From: Bradyrhizobium diazoefficiens USDA 110
GTDB lineage: Bacteria > Pseudomonadota > Alphaproteobacteria > Rhizobiales > Xanthobacteraceae
Assembly: GCF_000011365.1 (NCBI RefSeq)
Contig: NC_004463.1
Location: 3,334,001 to 3,398,000 of the forward strand
Reading direction: 5' to 3'
DNA length: 64,000 bases
Shown: one piece after another, positions 26,681 to 35,207 of the stretch
How the letters are laid out: every line of letters starts with the position of its first letter
Numbering within the stretch: the first letter of the stretch is position 1
Notes under the pieces: generated by a model
Database searches by the model: none
What the model was told of the DNA's origin: nothing
The model's input: only the letters and a program-made list of their open reading frames with translations
Made by a program: the position numbers and the translations under genes

Positions 26681-28366
26681 ATGACGCGCAAGTCCGAGAG
26701 TAAGTCGCGAGCCGGGGCCTACGCTTCGTCGGTCGGAGCCGCGCTCCTGCTCGCCGCCAGTCTCGGCGTCGAGGTTGCGCAGGCGCAGGCGATCATGCGC
26801 ACGCCCACGATCAGCGTTCCCTCGCGCACGCCGACCATCTCTCCCAACGTCGCTGCGCGGGCGGTGAGCATTGATCGCGGCCCGCGCACGATGACGACCG
26901 CACGTATCTCTACGCCCCGAATCGGGCCGGCGCCGGTGCTGCCTTATGCGCGCTACTCGCCGAACCTGTATCCGTCCTGCACGGCACCGTACCGCGACGC
27001 CGACGGCGAATGCCTGGCGCAGCCAAATACAGGCGGTGACGGCGCCGGCAAGTCCGGCAAGAAGAGCGCGGGCAAGGGGCGCGGCAACAACACGCCCGTC
27101 GCCCTGAACCAGCGCATCTTCGCAGGCGAATTCGTCGCCGAGATCGACGGCGCGCTATCGGTGACCGAAGCCGACGAGCTCGCGCGTCGCCACGGCCTCG
27201 CGCGCGTCGCGTCCGAGAATTTCCCGCTGATCGGGGCGACCTTCGGCCTGTTCCGCATCACCGACGGCCGGCCCGCCGAGACGGTGCGGCGCGAATTCGC
27301 CGCCGACGGTAGCGTGCGCTCGGTCCAGCCCAACTTCCGCTACGTGCTCCAGGACCAGAAATCCTCCGTGCCGACCGAGGGCGATCCCGCGCAATATGTG
27401 CTGACAAAGCTTCGCCTCCCGCAGGCGCACACGCTGGCGCACGGCGCCAACGTGACGGTTGCCGTGATCGACTCCGGCATCGACGCCAAACATCCCGAGC
27501 TCGCCAATTCCATCGCCGACAATTTCGACGCGCTCGGCAGCGCCGAGGGCCCGCATATTCACGGCACCGGCATCGCCGGGGCGATCGTGGCGCATGCCCG
27601 GCTGATGGGCAGCGCGCCCGAGGCGCGCATCATCGCGATCCGCGCCTTCGGCGGCACCACGGGCGGCGCCGAGAGCTCGTCCTACATCATCCTGCGCTCG
27701 CTGAACTACGCCGCCGAGCACGGCGCGCAGATCGTCAATATGAGCTTCGCCGGTCCGAAGGATGCCGTGATCGAGCGGGCCATCGCGGCGACCGCCGCGC
27801 GCGGCCTCGTGCTGATCGCGGCTGCCGGCAATGCAGGTGCGAAATCGCCGCCGCTCTATCCCGCCGCCAATCCCAACGTGATCGCGGTCAGCGCGACCGA
27901 CCAGCAGGACAAGCTGTTCACCGCCTCCAACCGCGGCAACTACATCGCGCTGGCGGCGCCGGGCGTCGACATCTTCCTGCCGGCGCCGGAAGGCAAATAT
28001 CAGATGACGTCGGGAACCTCGTTCTCGGCGGCCTATGTCTCCGGCGTCGCGGCGCTGCTGCTCGAGCGCAACTACGCGCTCAAGCCGGAGGCGCTGCGCA
28101 TGACGCTTGCGAAGACCGCGCGCGATCTCGGCTCACCCGGGCGTGATGATCTGTTCGGCGACGGCGAGGCCGATGCGTTTGCCGCGGTCATGGCTGTTCC
28201 CGCCGACAGCGCGACGCCGGTTGCGGCCGCGTCCGGTACAACAAAACGTGAAGATGGGCAGCCACATCGCGACGAGCCCGGCATCCGCGCGATCGAGCAG
28301 CCCTCGCTGTCGAGCTCGGATGATAAATCCACGATTTCTCAGGTGGATAGGCCGGCGACGCGATAG
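26681..28366 (+). CDS. Secreted S8 family serine peptidase (subtilase)
   Basis: 561 aa. Signal peptide at about 1-36 (AALLLAASLGVEVAQAQA), a Pro/Thr-rich linker, a prodomain at about 148-224 and a catalytic domain at about 250-480. The triad is complete: D264 in AVIDSGI, H294 in HIHGTG and S447 in SGTSFSAA, with oxyanion Asn N384 in AAGNAG. Two Cys (C100, C111) before the prodomain could form a disulfide. The C-terminal tail is low complexity. It is the third gene of the sigma/anti-sigma operon, 15 bp after the anti-sigma stop. The likely compartment is the periplasm. Confidence 0.93.
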   Translation: MTRKSESKSRAGAYASSVGAALLLAASLGVEVAQAQAIMRTPTISVPSRTPTISPNVAARAVSIDRGPRTMTTARISTPRIGPAPVLPYARYSPNLYPSCTAPYRDADGECLAQPNTGGDGAGKSGKKSAGKGRGNNTPVALNQRIFAGEFVAEIDGALSVTEADELARRHGLARVASENFPLIGATFGLFRITDGRPAETVRREFAADGSVRSVQPNFRYVLQDQKSSVPTEGDPAQYVLTKLRLPQAHTLAHGANVTVAVIDSGIDAKHPELANSIADNFDALGSAEGPHIHGTGIAGAIVAHARLMGSAPEARIIAIRAFGGTTGGAESSSYIILRSLNYAAEHGAQIVNMSFAGPKDAVIERAIAATAARGLVLIAAAGNAGAKSPPLYPAANPNVIAVSATDQQDKLFTASNRGNYIALAAPGVDIFLPAPEGKYQMTSGTSFSAAYVSGVAALLLERNYALKPEALRMTLAKTARDLGSPGRDDLFGDGEADAFAAVMAVPADSATPVAAASGTTKREDGQPHRDEPGIRAIEQPSLSSSDDKSTISQVDRPATR

Positions 28367-28852
28367 GCGCTGCGACAACTTTGCGCGCGGGCCGAAGGTT
28401 AAATAATCGAACGCCGCATTGAACGTTCAGCCGGCTGCCACGACCAAATTATGTGGGAGCGGTCATCCCTCCCCATCAGTCATATCAGGCGCGAGCGCCC
28501 ATCCACCCCAAGCGCCCATATGGCTCGACCCGTCCGGTTGTCCCCCCGGACGGGTCTTTTCTTTTCGGGGCATCCGATTCCTTGAAGCCGTGTTTGAGAT
28601 CAGCTTCCGGTAGAGCGATCGCGCTTGCGTTCATCGCCATCGGTCGGCCGGCATCCCGCACGCCCGCTATGCTTGTGCGAAGCTTGACTCGAAAACACAG
28701 CAAATCTCCGCACGACTACGGTCTTTGACGACGAACGAGGTGTCGTTGCTGGACAAGTCAAAACTTTTCCACAAAATATTCATGTCGCGTCTAAATTGAT
28801 TCGTGTGCGTTGCGTCCCCCGCGTCCGTATTTTTCTCCTGACGGGCTGGTCC
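28367..28852. other. 486-bp intergenic region with candidate small RNA
   Basis: No ORF with coding character. It holds a strong terminator (28527-28565), preceded by a small hairpin GGCGC-GA-GCGCC (28488-28499) and an anti-Shine-Dalgarno-like CCCTCCCC (28467-28474). This is the layout of a trans-acting sRNA on the plus strand, roughly 28390-28565. The terminator could instead just end the subtilase operon, 160 nt downstream of its stop. The rest up to the next gene is AT-richer and unremarkable. Confidence 0.45.
28527..28565 (+). terminator. Rho-independent terminator
   Basis: Perfect 11-bp stem GACCCGTCCGG (28527-28537) / CCGGACGGGTC (28546-28556), 8-nt loop, then TTTTCTTTT. Confidence 0.88.
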
Positions 28853-29650
28853 ATGACACATCGCCAAGAGTCTGTTCGCGATCTTGTTCGCGGCGCGGCT
28901 GGTAGCCGTGAGATCGCGGCACGCTGGTGCGTTCTCGCCGAACAGCGGCTGCAACATCTCTCCGAAATGTTCGAGACCGGACGCTGGCGCCGCTATCACT
29001 CCGAGATCGCATTCCTCGAAAACATCCAGGAAGCCAAGCGCGCCGTCCAAACCTGGCGCGCCATCGCCACCGGCGGGGACGTTGCCGCGGCGGCCGCGAG
29101 CGTCACCCCCGCATTCGGCTGGTCGCCGGCGACAATGCCCCGCATGGCGCCGCGCGAGCAGCAGGCCCAGACCATGCAGCCGAAGGCGGTCCACATCGCC
29201 CCCGAGACCGCCGTGCCGGTCAGGCTCGCCCCCACGCCGAATGTGCTCGCCGAGGTGACCGAAGCCCCGCTCGTGCCGCTCGCTCCCAGCGCACCGCTCG
29301 CGGCGCCCGCTGCGGTGGCATCGTTCACTGCACCCGCCGCCGTCCCCCCGCTCAAGGCTCCCGCGGCGAGGGCGCTGCCGACGGTACCTGTCGTGAGGAC
29401 GCCGTCCGCAGCGCCTGCTGCGTTGGCGCCGCGCACCGCGCCTCCCGTGAGGTCGCCGTTCGCCGAACCCGCTGCAATAGCATCGGTTGCCGCACCTGCA
29501 GTGAAGGCGCCTGCCGCGGTGGCAACGCTGCTGCAGCAATTCTCGCCCCCGGCGGACGAAATCGTCGCCGCCCCCGAGCGCGTCGTCGAATTCACCCTCA
29601 GCCTCGACGGCATCGAAGCGAAATACCCGCTGCTGCGGAACGCGTTCTGA
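28853..29650 (+). CDS. TIGR03809-like protein, function unknown
   Basis: 265 aa. The conserved part is N-terminal (about 1-80: AARWCVLAEQRLQHLSEMFE, GRWRRYHSEIAFLENIQEAK), followed by a long Ala/Pro/Val low-complexity linker (about 85-235) and a short conserved end (RVVEFTLSLDGIEAKYP). The pattern fits the TIGR03809 family of Bradyrhizobium/Rhodopseudomonas. ATG 28853 was chosen because MTHRQESVRDLVRGAA starts the conserved block. It converges on the TIGR03808-like gene, the usual neighbour as I recall. No signal peptide. Function unknown. Confidence 0.7.
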   Translation: MTHRQESVRDLVRGAAGSREIAARWCVLAEQRLQHLSEMFETGRWRRYHSEIAFLENIQEAKRAVQTWRAIATGGDVAAAAASVTPAFGWSPATMPRMAPREQQAQTMQPKAVHIAPETAVPVRLAPTPNVLAEVTEAPLVPLAPSAPLAAPAAVASFTAPAAVPPLKAPAARALPTVPVVRTPSAAPAALAPRTAPPVRSPFAEPAAIASVAAPAVKAPAAVATLLQQFSPPADEIVAAPERVVEFTLSLDGIEAKYPLLRNAF

Positions 29651-29689
29651 AGGTAACGTTCAGAGAGAGCGGTTGCGTCTTCCCAGCTC

Positions 29690-29745
29690 TGTCAGCCTGA
29701 GGCGCGAGTTCCGCGGTGTACCGCGGGGCGAGCCTCGAAGGATGA
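29690..29745. repeat. Partial interspersed repeat between convergent genes
   Basis: CCTGAGGCGCGAG ... CTCGAAGGATGA with a central CCGCGG-TGTA-CCGCGG palindrome (about 29711-29726). It resembles half of a common Bradyrhizobium intergenic repeat and sits between two convergent stop codons. Confidence 0.5.
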
Positions 29746-29770
29746 ACGGCCCCGTCTGCCAACCGCGCAG

Positions 29771-31141
29771 CTACCGCCGCACCGCGTTCCCGCCGACCAC
29801 CACCTGCGCAAAGCGCTGCGCGCCGTCCGCCGACAGATCCGCCGTCACCGCGCGGGCGTGATCGAGGCCGACCACGGCGCCGCGCGGGGTCTCGGAGATC
29901 ATGTTGTTGTTGACGAGCGCGGTGCCGGCGCCCGGCACCACGGAGACGCCGATTCCGGCCAGCGCCTTGCGGATCACGTTGCCCGTGATCGCGACGTCGC
30001 GCAGATATTTGCCCCAGCCGGCGACGATGCCGTAGGACGGCACGTTCTCGATCACGTTGCCGGTCACCGAGGTATCCGCCTCGATGTAGATGCCGACGCC
30101 GGCATCGTCGTCAGGCGCGGTGCCGATCGGCCGCTTCGGGATCAGATTGCGGATGATGTTGCCCTGGACCACCGCGATGCGGCCGCCCTCGTTGAAATTG
30201 CAGACGGAGACACCGACGGCGGCGCCGTCCACAATGTTGTTGGCGATCACCGCCGCCTCGAACGCGAACTCGGAATAGAGCGCGACCTCGCGCACATCGC
30301 TGACGCTGTTGCCTGTGATGTGGATGTTGGAGGCGGAATTGCCGCGCACCGCGGAATAGTCGCAATTTTTGATGCGGTTGCCGCGCACGATCACATTGCC
30401 GGCGCGGAAGGCGTTGATGGCGTTGCCGTACTGGCCGGAGCCGCCGGGGCCGGCCTTGATGTCCTCGATGCGGTTGTCTGCGACCAGCGTGCCGTCATCG
30501 CCGATCGCGCTGCGCAGGATCTCGATGCCGTTGTCGTTGGTGCCGATGATGGTGTTGCGGGCGACGCTGAGGCCCTTGGCGTCGAACGAGACCACGGCCG
30601 TCACCGCGATGCTGGTGAAGATGTTGCCGGAGATATCGCCTGAGATCTGCTCGAGCCAGATGCCGCTGCCGCCGGAGCCTGTGATCTCGCAATCGGTGAT
30701 GCGGACGTCGCGGCCGCCGAGAACGTGGATCAGTCCGCGCCGTGTCGGCAGCGGGATGCCGCCACCGTCGAAGGTGATGCCGGAAAGGCCGATCGCATCG
30801 GCGCCGTCGCTCTGGATCGCCGACGGCCCGCCGGTGAAGACGAATTTCGTCGCGCCGCGCACGCCGATCAGTTGTGTGCCGTTCGGCAGCCGTAGCAATC
30901 CGCTGCGGTAGACGCCTGGCGGCAGCGCCAGCGGCATCTGCGCTCGCGCGGCCTCGTCGATGGCGCGCTGGAGTCCGCGGGTCTGGTCCTCGCTGCTGCC
31001 GGGCCGCACGCCATATTGCGTGGCATCGCGGCCGAGCAGCGACGTCAGCGGCGCCGCGCGCGCAGCGTCGGCCGGCATGGCCAGCGCGCCGGCGATGCCG
31101 GCGGTCGAGGCTCCGATGAGATGACGCCGGTTGAGGTCCAT
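29771..31141 (-). CDS. Tat-exported right-handed beta-helix repeat protein (TIGR03808-like)
   Basis: 456 aa. The N-terminus NRRHLIGASTAGIAGALAMP is a twin-arginine signal. The rest is a parallel beta-helix with repeated coils of roughly 22-25 residues: ITDCEITGSGGSGIWLEQ, VARNTIIGTNDNGIEIL, VRGNRIKNCDYSAVRGN, ITGNSVSDVREVALYSE, VTGNVIENVPSYGIVAG, ITGNVIRKALAGIGVSV. The xxGNxI pattern is that of pectate-lyase-like folds, but I see no clear catalytic Asp cluster. Export by Tat implies folding before secretion. It is convergent with the TIGR03809-like gene. Substrate, possibly a polysaccharide, is unknown. Confidence 0.82.
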   Translation of the reverse strand: MDLNRRHLIGASTAGIAGALAMPADAARAAPLTSLLGRDATQYGVRPGSSEDQTRGLQRAIDEAARAQMPLALPPGVYRSGLLRLPNGTQLIGVRGATKFVFTGGPSAIQSDGADAIGLSGITFDGGGIPLPTRRGLIHVLGGRDVRITDCEITGSGGSGIWLEQISGDISGNIFTSIAVTAVVSFDAKGLSVARNTIIGTNDNGIEILRSAIGDDGTLVADNRIEDIKAGPGGSGQYGNAINAFRAGNVIVRGNRIKNCDYSAVRGNSASNIHITGNSVSDVREVALYSEFAFEAAVIANNIVDGAAVGVSVCNFNEGGRIAVVQGNIIRNLIPKRPIGTAPDDDAGVGIYIEADTSVTGNVIENVPSYGIVAGWGKYLRDVAITGNVIRKALAGIGVSVVPGAGTALVNNNMISETPRGAVVGLDHARAVTADLSADGAQRFAQVVVGGNAVRR

Positions 31142-31267
31142 GGATGCGTCCTCCGGCGGACGCGGGAAGTGTCCGCAGCGGTTAGGTAGCGCAGAAATGG
31201 CGCACGGCGGCCGGGGCGATGAGGATTGTTCGCGGTAGGGTTAAATGTTTACGCAAAGCGAGATGCC

Positions 31268-31357
31268 GTAGGGTGGGCAAAGCGCAGCGTGCCCACCATT
31301 GTCACCCGGATCGAAAGAGATGGTGGGCACGGCGCAAGTGCGCCTTTGCCCACCCTA
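31268..31357. repeat. Palindromic repeat, GTAGGGTGGGC family (copy 1)
   Basis: Starts GTAGGGTGGGCAAAG and ends CTTTGCCCACCCTA, with inner GTGCCCACCA / TGGTGGGCAC. Copies 2 and 3 are at 49744-49840 and 54410-54501. Its right end supplies the stop codon of the pyroglutamyl peptidase gene (31355-31357). Confidence 0.88.
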
Positions 31358-32002
31358 TGAAGTGCGGGCCTTCCGGGCCAATCGCACCATTTCCATCAGC
31401 ATGGCTTCCCCGGCATCCACCAGTTCCTCCAGCGTGATCCGTGGCGCACCCTTGAGCCGCACTGCACCGCTGCGCGCAAGCAGCGGAATATGGATGAACG
31501 CCGCCAGCCGTGGCCCGCCGTCCCTCGCGTTCTCGATCGCGCGCCAGCTTAAGTAGTTGCAGAGATAGGCGCCGGCATCGCGCGAGGCGCGTGCATCGAT
31601 GCCGGTGAGGCGTGCCGCGCGCAGCAGCCTTGCGGTGTGCGGGCCGAACAGCATCGCATCCGCATGGCCGGCGATGCCGCGCTTGCTCGAGCGGGTGTTG
31701 GCGGCATCGGGCCAGAGCAGGGTGACCGCGTTGCGCGCGCGGGTCTCGATGCGCAGGTACGAGGTCCGCGCCGCGAGGCCGAACATCAGCAGCGCGTCCG
31801 GTTTTTGCGCCGCGAGCACCTCCGGCAATTGCCGGTCAACGGCGGCATAGGTCACAGGGAAAATGTGGGTCGCAAGCTCGACGTCGTCGAGTGCCGGGCG
31901 GCGCAGCCGCGCCAGCCGTGCCACCAGCGGCTGTGTCGGGTTATAGGGCGCGCCGGGGAAGGGACCGAAGCCGGTCAGGAGAACGCGGAGCTTTTGGCTC
32001 AT
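31355..32002 (-). CDS. pcp: Pyroglutamyl-peptidase I (C15 family)
   Basis: 215-aa cytosolic cysteine peptidase removing N-terminal pyroglutamate. N-terminal LLTGFGPFPGAPYNPTQPL is the family signature. Catalytic residues are recognisable: Glu in YLRIETRARN, Cys in GAYLCNYLSWRAIE and His in AFIHIPLL. ATG 32002 overlaps the meaB stop (ATGA), so translation is coupled to meaB. The TAG stop lies inside an interspersed repeat, so the C-terminus (KARTS) may have been set by the insertion. Confidence 0.9.
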   Translation of the reverse strand: MSQKLRVLLTGFGPFPGAPYNPTQPLVARLARLRRPALDDVELATHIFPVTYAAVDRQLPEVLAAQKPDALLMFGLAARTSYLRIETRARNAVTLLWPDAANTRSSKRGIAGHADAMLFGPHTARLLRAARLTGIDARASRDAGAYLCNYLSWRAIENARDGGPRLAAFIHIPLLARSGAVRLKGAPRITLEELVDAGEAMLMEMVRLARKARTS

Positions 32003-32988
32003 TGCAGCAGCCCCAGAATTTGCTCGGCGGCGAGCGCCGGCGTGAGATGACCATCGGCGACTTCGGCCTCGATCTTCCGGACCCTGGTCCGCACCGATGC
32101 CTCGCTGCGCAGCCGCGCCAGCATGCGCTGCTCCAACATCGACCACATCCATTTCACCTGCTGCTCGCGCCGGCGCGCGGCGAAATCGCCGGACGCGTTC
32201 ATCGCCTTGTGGTGATCGAGGACCTTTTGCCAGATCTTTGCGATGCCGTCGCCGGTCAGCGCCGAATAGGTCTCGACCGGCGGGTGCCAATGCTCGGACC
32301 GCGGCGCCAAAATATGCAGCGCGCTGCGATAGTCGGCGGCGGTGATGTTGGCGCGCTTGAGATTGTCGCCGTCGGCCTTGTTGATCGCGATCATGTCGGC
32401 GAGCTCGACCAGGCCCTTCTTGATGCCCTGGAGCTCGTCCCCGCCGCCGGGCAGCATCAATGCGAGGAAGAAGTCGGTCATGTCGCAGACCGCCGTCTCG
32501 GACTGGCCGATGCCGACGGTCTCGACCAGCACGACGCCGAAGCCGGCCGCCTCGCATAGCAGCATCGCCTCGCGCGTCTTCGCGGCGACGCCCCCGAGCG
32601 TGCCCGAGGATGGCGAGGGGCGGATGAAGGCGTCATCCGACGCCGACAGCCGCGCCATCCGCGTCTTGTCGCCCAGGATCGATCCGCCGCTGCGCGCCGA
32701 GGACGGATCGACCGCGAGCACTGCGACCTTGTGGCCCTGCTCGATCAGATAGGTGCCGAGCGCGTCGATGGTGGTGGACTTGCCGACCCCGGGCGAGCCG
32801 GTGATGCCGACGCGAAACGCCTTGCCGGTGTCGGGCAGCAGCATTTGCACGAGCTCCCGCGCCAGCGCCTGGTGGTCGCCGCGCCGGCTCTCCACCAGCG
32901 TGATGGCCCGGGCGAGGGCCGCGCGACTGCCGGAGCGGAGGTCGCGCGCGAGGGATTTGATGTCCAGTGAAACCTTCTTCTCAACCAT
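31999..32988 (-). CDS. meaB: Methylmalonyl-CoA mutase-associated GTPase MeaB
   Basis: 329-aa G3E-family P-loop GTPase that loads and protects adenosylcobalamin on methylmalonyl-CoA mutase. Walker A is GSPGVGKST near residue 64. The Walker B/switch region is LVETVGIGQSE, and the NKAD guanine-specificity motif is present. The base-reading VAVLAVDPSS, GGSILGDKTRM and ARPS-type loop FIRPSPSSGTLGGVA are characteristic of MeaB/ArgK. The mutase subunits are on the same strand at 37469-41981, separated by the tct, DUF3298 and MNT genes. Confidence 0.94.
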   Translation of the reverse strand: MVEKKVSLDIKSLARDLRSGSRAALARAITLVESRRGDHQALARELVQMLLPDTGKAFRVGITGSPGVGKSTTIDALGTYLIEQGHKVAVLAVDPSSARSGGSILGDKTRMARLSASDDAFIRPSPSSGTLGGVAAKTREAMLLCEAAGFGVVLVETVGIGQSETAVCDMTDFFLALMLPGGGDELQGIKKGLVELADMIAINKADGDNLKRANITAADYRSALHILAPRSEHWHPPVETYSALTGDGIAKIWQKVLDHHKAMNASGDFAARRREQQVKWMWSMLEQRMLARLRSEASVRTRVRKIEAEVADGHLTPALAAEQILGLLQ

Positions 32989-33039
32989 GCCTTGCTTTAC
33001 AACGCCCCGGCGGGGCAGGCGAGGGCCGCCCGCCCCCTA

Positions 33040-34551
33040 TCACCGGGATGTTGCTGCCGCCGTCTGCACCGGTTTCACCTTGCGCCAGACCCATACCATC
33101 ACCGGCCACAGCAGCGCGCCGATCGCCATGGCGGCGAGGATGGCGGCGACGGGGCGTTCGAAGAACGGCAGGATACTGCCGTCGGACTTGATCAGCGAGG
33201 TCACGAAGGCCTGCTCGACCATGGTGCCCATGACGATGCCGAGCACCATCGCGGCGACGGGATAGCCGTTCGCCTCCATCACGTAGCCGATCACCCCGAA
33301 GGCGGCGACGGTGACGACGCCGAACATGTTGTTGCCGATCGCGAACGAGCCGACCGCGCAGCACAGCATGATGATCGGCATGATGGCGGAGCGCGGTGCC
33401 AGCAGGATGTAGGCGGCGATCCGGATCATGGCGATGCCGAGCGGGATCATCAGGATGTTCGCGATGATGAACATCAGGTAGATCGCGTACATGCTCGACG
33501 CCTTCTCGGTGAACAGCGTCGGGCCGGGATTGAGCCCCTTCATGTAGAGCACGCCGATCGCGATCGCGGCGATGGTGTCGCCGGGGATGCCGAACAGCAG
33601 CGAGGGCACCCAGCCCGAGGCGATGCTGGCATTGTTGCTGGCGCCGGCCTCGACCAGGCCTTCGACATGGCCGGTGCCGAATTTCTCCGGCTCCTTGGAG
33701 AAGCGCTTGGACATCGCGTAGCTGACCCAGGCGGCCATGTCGGCGCCGGCGCCGGGCAGAACCCCGATGATGATGCCGACGATGTTTCCGCGCGTCATCT
33801 GCCAATGGTATTTCCTGGTCAGCTTCCACTGGCCGGCCATGATGCTTCCGAATTTTCGACGCGGCAGTGGAGGTGGTTCCGGCGTCAGCATCGCGCGCAT
33901 CACCTGCGCCACCGCGAACACGCCGACCAGCGCCGGGATCGGCTCGATGCCGCCGAACAGGTCGGTGATGCCGAAGGTGAAGCGCGGCACGCCGCCCGGA
34001 TTCTCGATGCCGATGCAGGAGACGAGCAGGCCGAGGAACATGCCGGCGATCGCCTTCACCGGCGAGGAACGCGCGACCAGGGTGGCGCACATCAGGCCGA
34101 GCAGCGCCAGCCAGAAATATTCGAAGGTGGAGAACGACAGCGCGACCTCGGCGAGCGGCGGCGCCAAGATCATCAGCGACAGCACGCCGGCGATGCCGCC
34201 GACCGCTGAGAACCAGACGCCGGCCCCGAGCGCCAGCTCGGCCTGGCCCTTGCGCGTCATGGCATAGGCTTCGTCCGCATAGGCGGCGGACGCGGGCGTT
34301 CCGGGAATGCGCAGCAGAGCGCCGGGAATGTCGCCGGAGAAGATCGCCATCGAGGACGCCGCGACGATGGTCGCGATCGCGGCGATCGGCGACAGATAGA
34401 AGGTGACGGGGACGAGCAGGGCGGTCGCCATCGTCGCCGACAGGCCCGGCAGCGAGCCGATGACGAGGCCGTAAACGGAGGCCGCGAACATCGCGATGAC
34501 CACCTCCCAGGTGGAGATCAGCGCGAACGCTTCAATCAGGGTCTTCAGCAT
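33040..34551 (-). CDS. tctA: Tripartite tricarboxylate transporter permease TctA
   Basis: 503-aa large membrane subunit of a TTT carboxylate transporter with about 12 TM helices. Family hallmarks: GLVIGSLPGLSATMATALLV near the N-terminus and the second glycine-rich signature IIIGVLPGAGADMAAWVSYA in the middle, a duplicated topology. It is the third gene of tctC-tctB-tctA, 3 bp after tctB. Works with the periplasmic TctC; transported acid unknown. Confidence 0.93.
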   Translation of the reverse strand: MLKTLIEAFALISTWEVVIAMFAASVYGLVIGSLPGLSATMATALLVPVTFYLSPIAAIATIVAASSMAIFSGDIPGALLRIPGTPASAAYADEAYAMTRKGQAELALGAGVWFSAVGGIAGVLSLMILAPPLAEVALSFSTFEYFWLALLGLMCATLVARSSPVKAIAGMFLGLLVSCIGIENPGGVPRFTFGITDLFGGIEPIPALVGVFAVAQVMRAMLTPEPPPLPRRKFGSIMAGQWKLTRKYHWQMTRGNIVGIIIGVLPGAGADMAAWVSYAMSKRFSKEPEKFGTGHVEGLVEAGASNNASIASGWVPSLLFGIPGDTIAAIAIGVLYMKGLNPGPTLFTEKASSMYAIYLMFIIANILMIPLGIAMIRIAAYILLAPRSAIMPIIMLCCAVGSFAIGNNMFGVVTVAAFGVIGYVMEANGYPVAAMVLGIVMGTMVEQAFVTSLIKSDGSILPFFERPVAAILAAMAIGALLWPVMVWVWRKVKPVQTAAATSR

Positions 34552-34554
34552 GGA

Positions 34555-35046
34555 TCACCAGGGCGTCGGCAGCAGGCCGGCAGGAAGCGGCACGCGCAGC
34601 AGCTTGCCGAAGATGAGGTGGATGGCGAAGGGCGACAGCGCGGCGAGCGGCAGCGCCAGCTTCCACTTGGCGCCGAGCGCGGTCGAGGTCACGTAGACCA
34701 TGATCGCCGCGGTGATGATGAAGCCGAGCCGGTCGGCGGCGACGACGTAGAACAGCAAAAGCGCCGGCGGCAGCAGCGCACGCAGGCCGTAGAGCTTGCC
34801 CTGCGGCGGCGGGCTTGCGGCCTGGCCGCCCTCCAGCGGGATCAGCTCTTCCTCCTCCTCGAAGGAATGGCCGATGCCGAACACGATCGCGAGCCCGCAC
34901 AGCGCAAGCCCGGTGCCGATCACGAGCGGAAACACGTTGGGGCCGACCGGCTGCCCCGGCACCGGCGGCAAGATGTAGCCGCCATAGGCAGAAGCGGCGC
35001 CGAGCACGACGAGAAACGAGCCCGTGACGGAGTCGGGAAGACGCAT
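34555..35046 (-). CDS. tctB: Tripartite tricarboxylate transporter small membrane subunit TctB
   Basis: 163 aa with four hydrophobic segments (about 8-28, 38-60, 85-105 and 112-150) and the TctB N-terminus DSVTGSFLVVLGAASAYGGY. A charged loop EEEEELIPLEGG separates TM2 and TM3. It lies between tctC and tctA; ATG 35046 is preceded by a GGAG-like element. The 161-bp gap to tctC holds a set of hairpins. Confidence 0.88.
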   Translation of the reverse strand: MRLPDSVTGSFLVVLGAASAYGGYILPPVPGQPVGPNVFPLVIGTGLALCGLAIVFGIGHSFEEEEELIPLEGGQAASPPPQGKLYGLRALLPPALLLFYVVAADRLGFIITAAIMVYVTSTALGAKWKLALPLAALSPFAIHLIFGKLLRVPLPAGLLPTPW

Positions 35047-35065
35047 GGGAGGAGTCCTGTGGGGT

Positions 35066-35201
35066 TTCTTCTCCCTCTCCCGTTCTTACGGGGAGAGGGG
35101 GACTTTCCGCGCGGACGGTGAGAGTTGGACTCGCGGAGACCCCCCTCACCCGAATTCGAGCGGAGCTCGAATTCGACCTCTCCCCGCACGCGGGGAGAGG
35201 T
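35066..35201. repeat. Hairpin cluster between tctC and tctB
   Basis: Three stem-loops. First, CCTCTCCCG / CGGGGAGAGG at about 35074-35098. Second, GAATTCGAGC / GCTCGAATTC at 35152-35174 (10 bp perfect, 3-nt loop). Third, CCTCTCCCCG / CGGGGAGAGG at 35177-35200 (10 bp perfect, 4-nt loop). REP-like; placed right after the substrate-binding protein gene within the operon. Confidence 0.82.
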
Positions 35202-35207
35202 GAAGGT

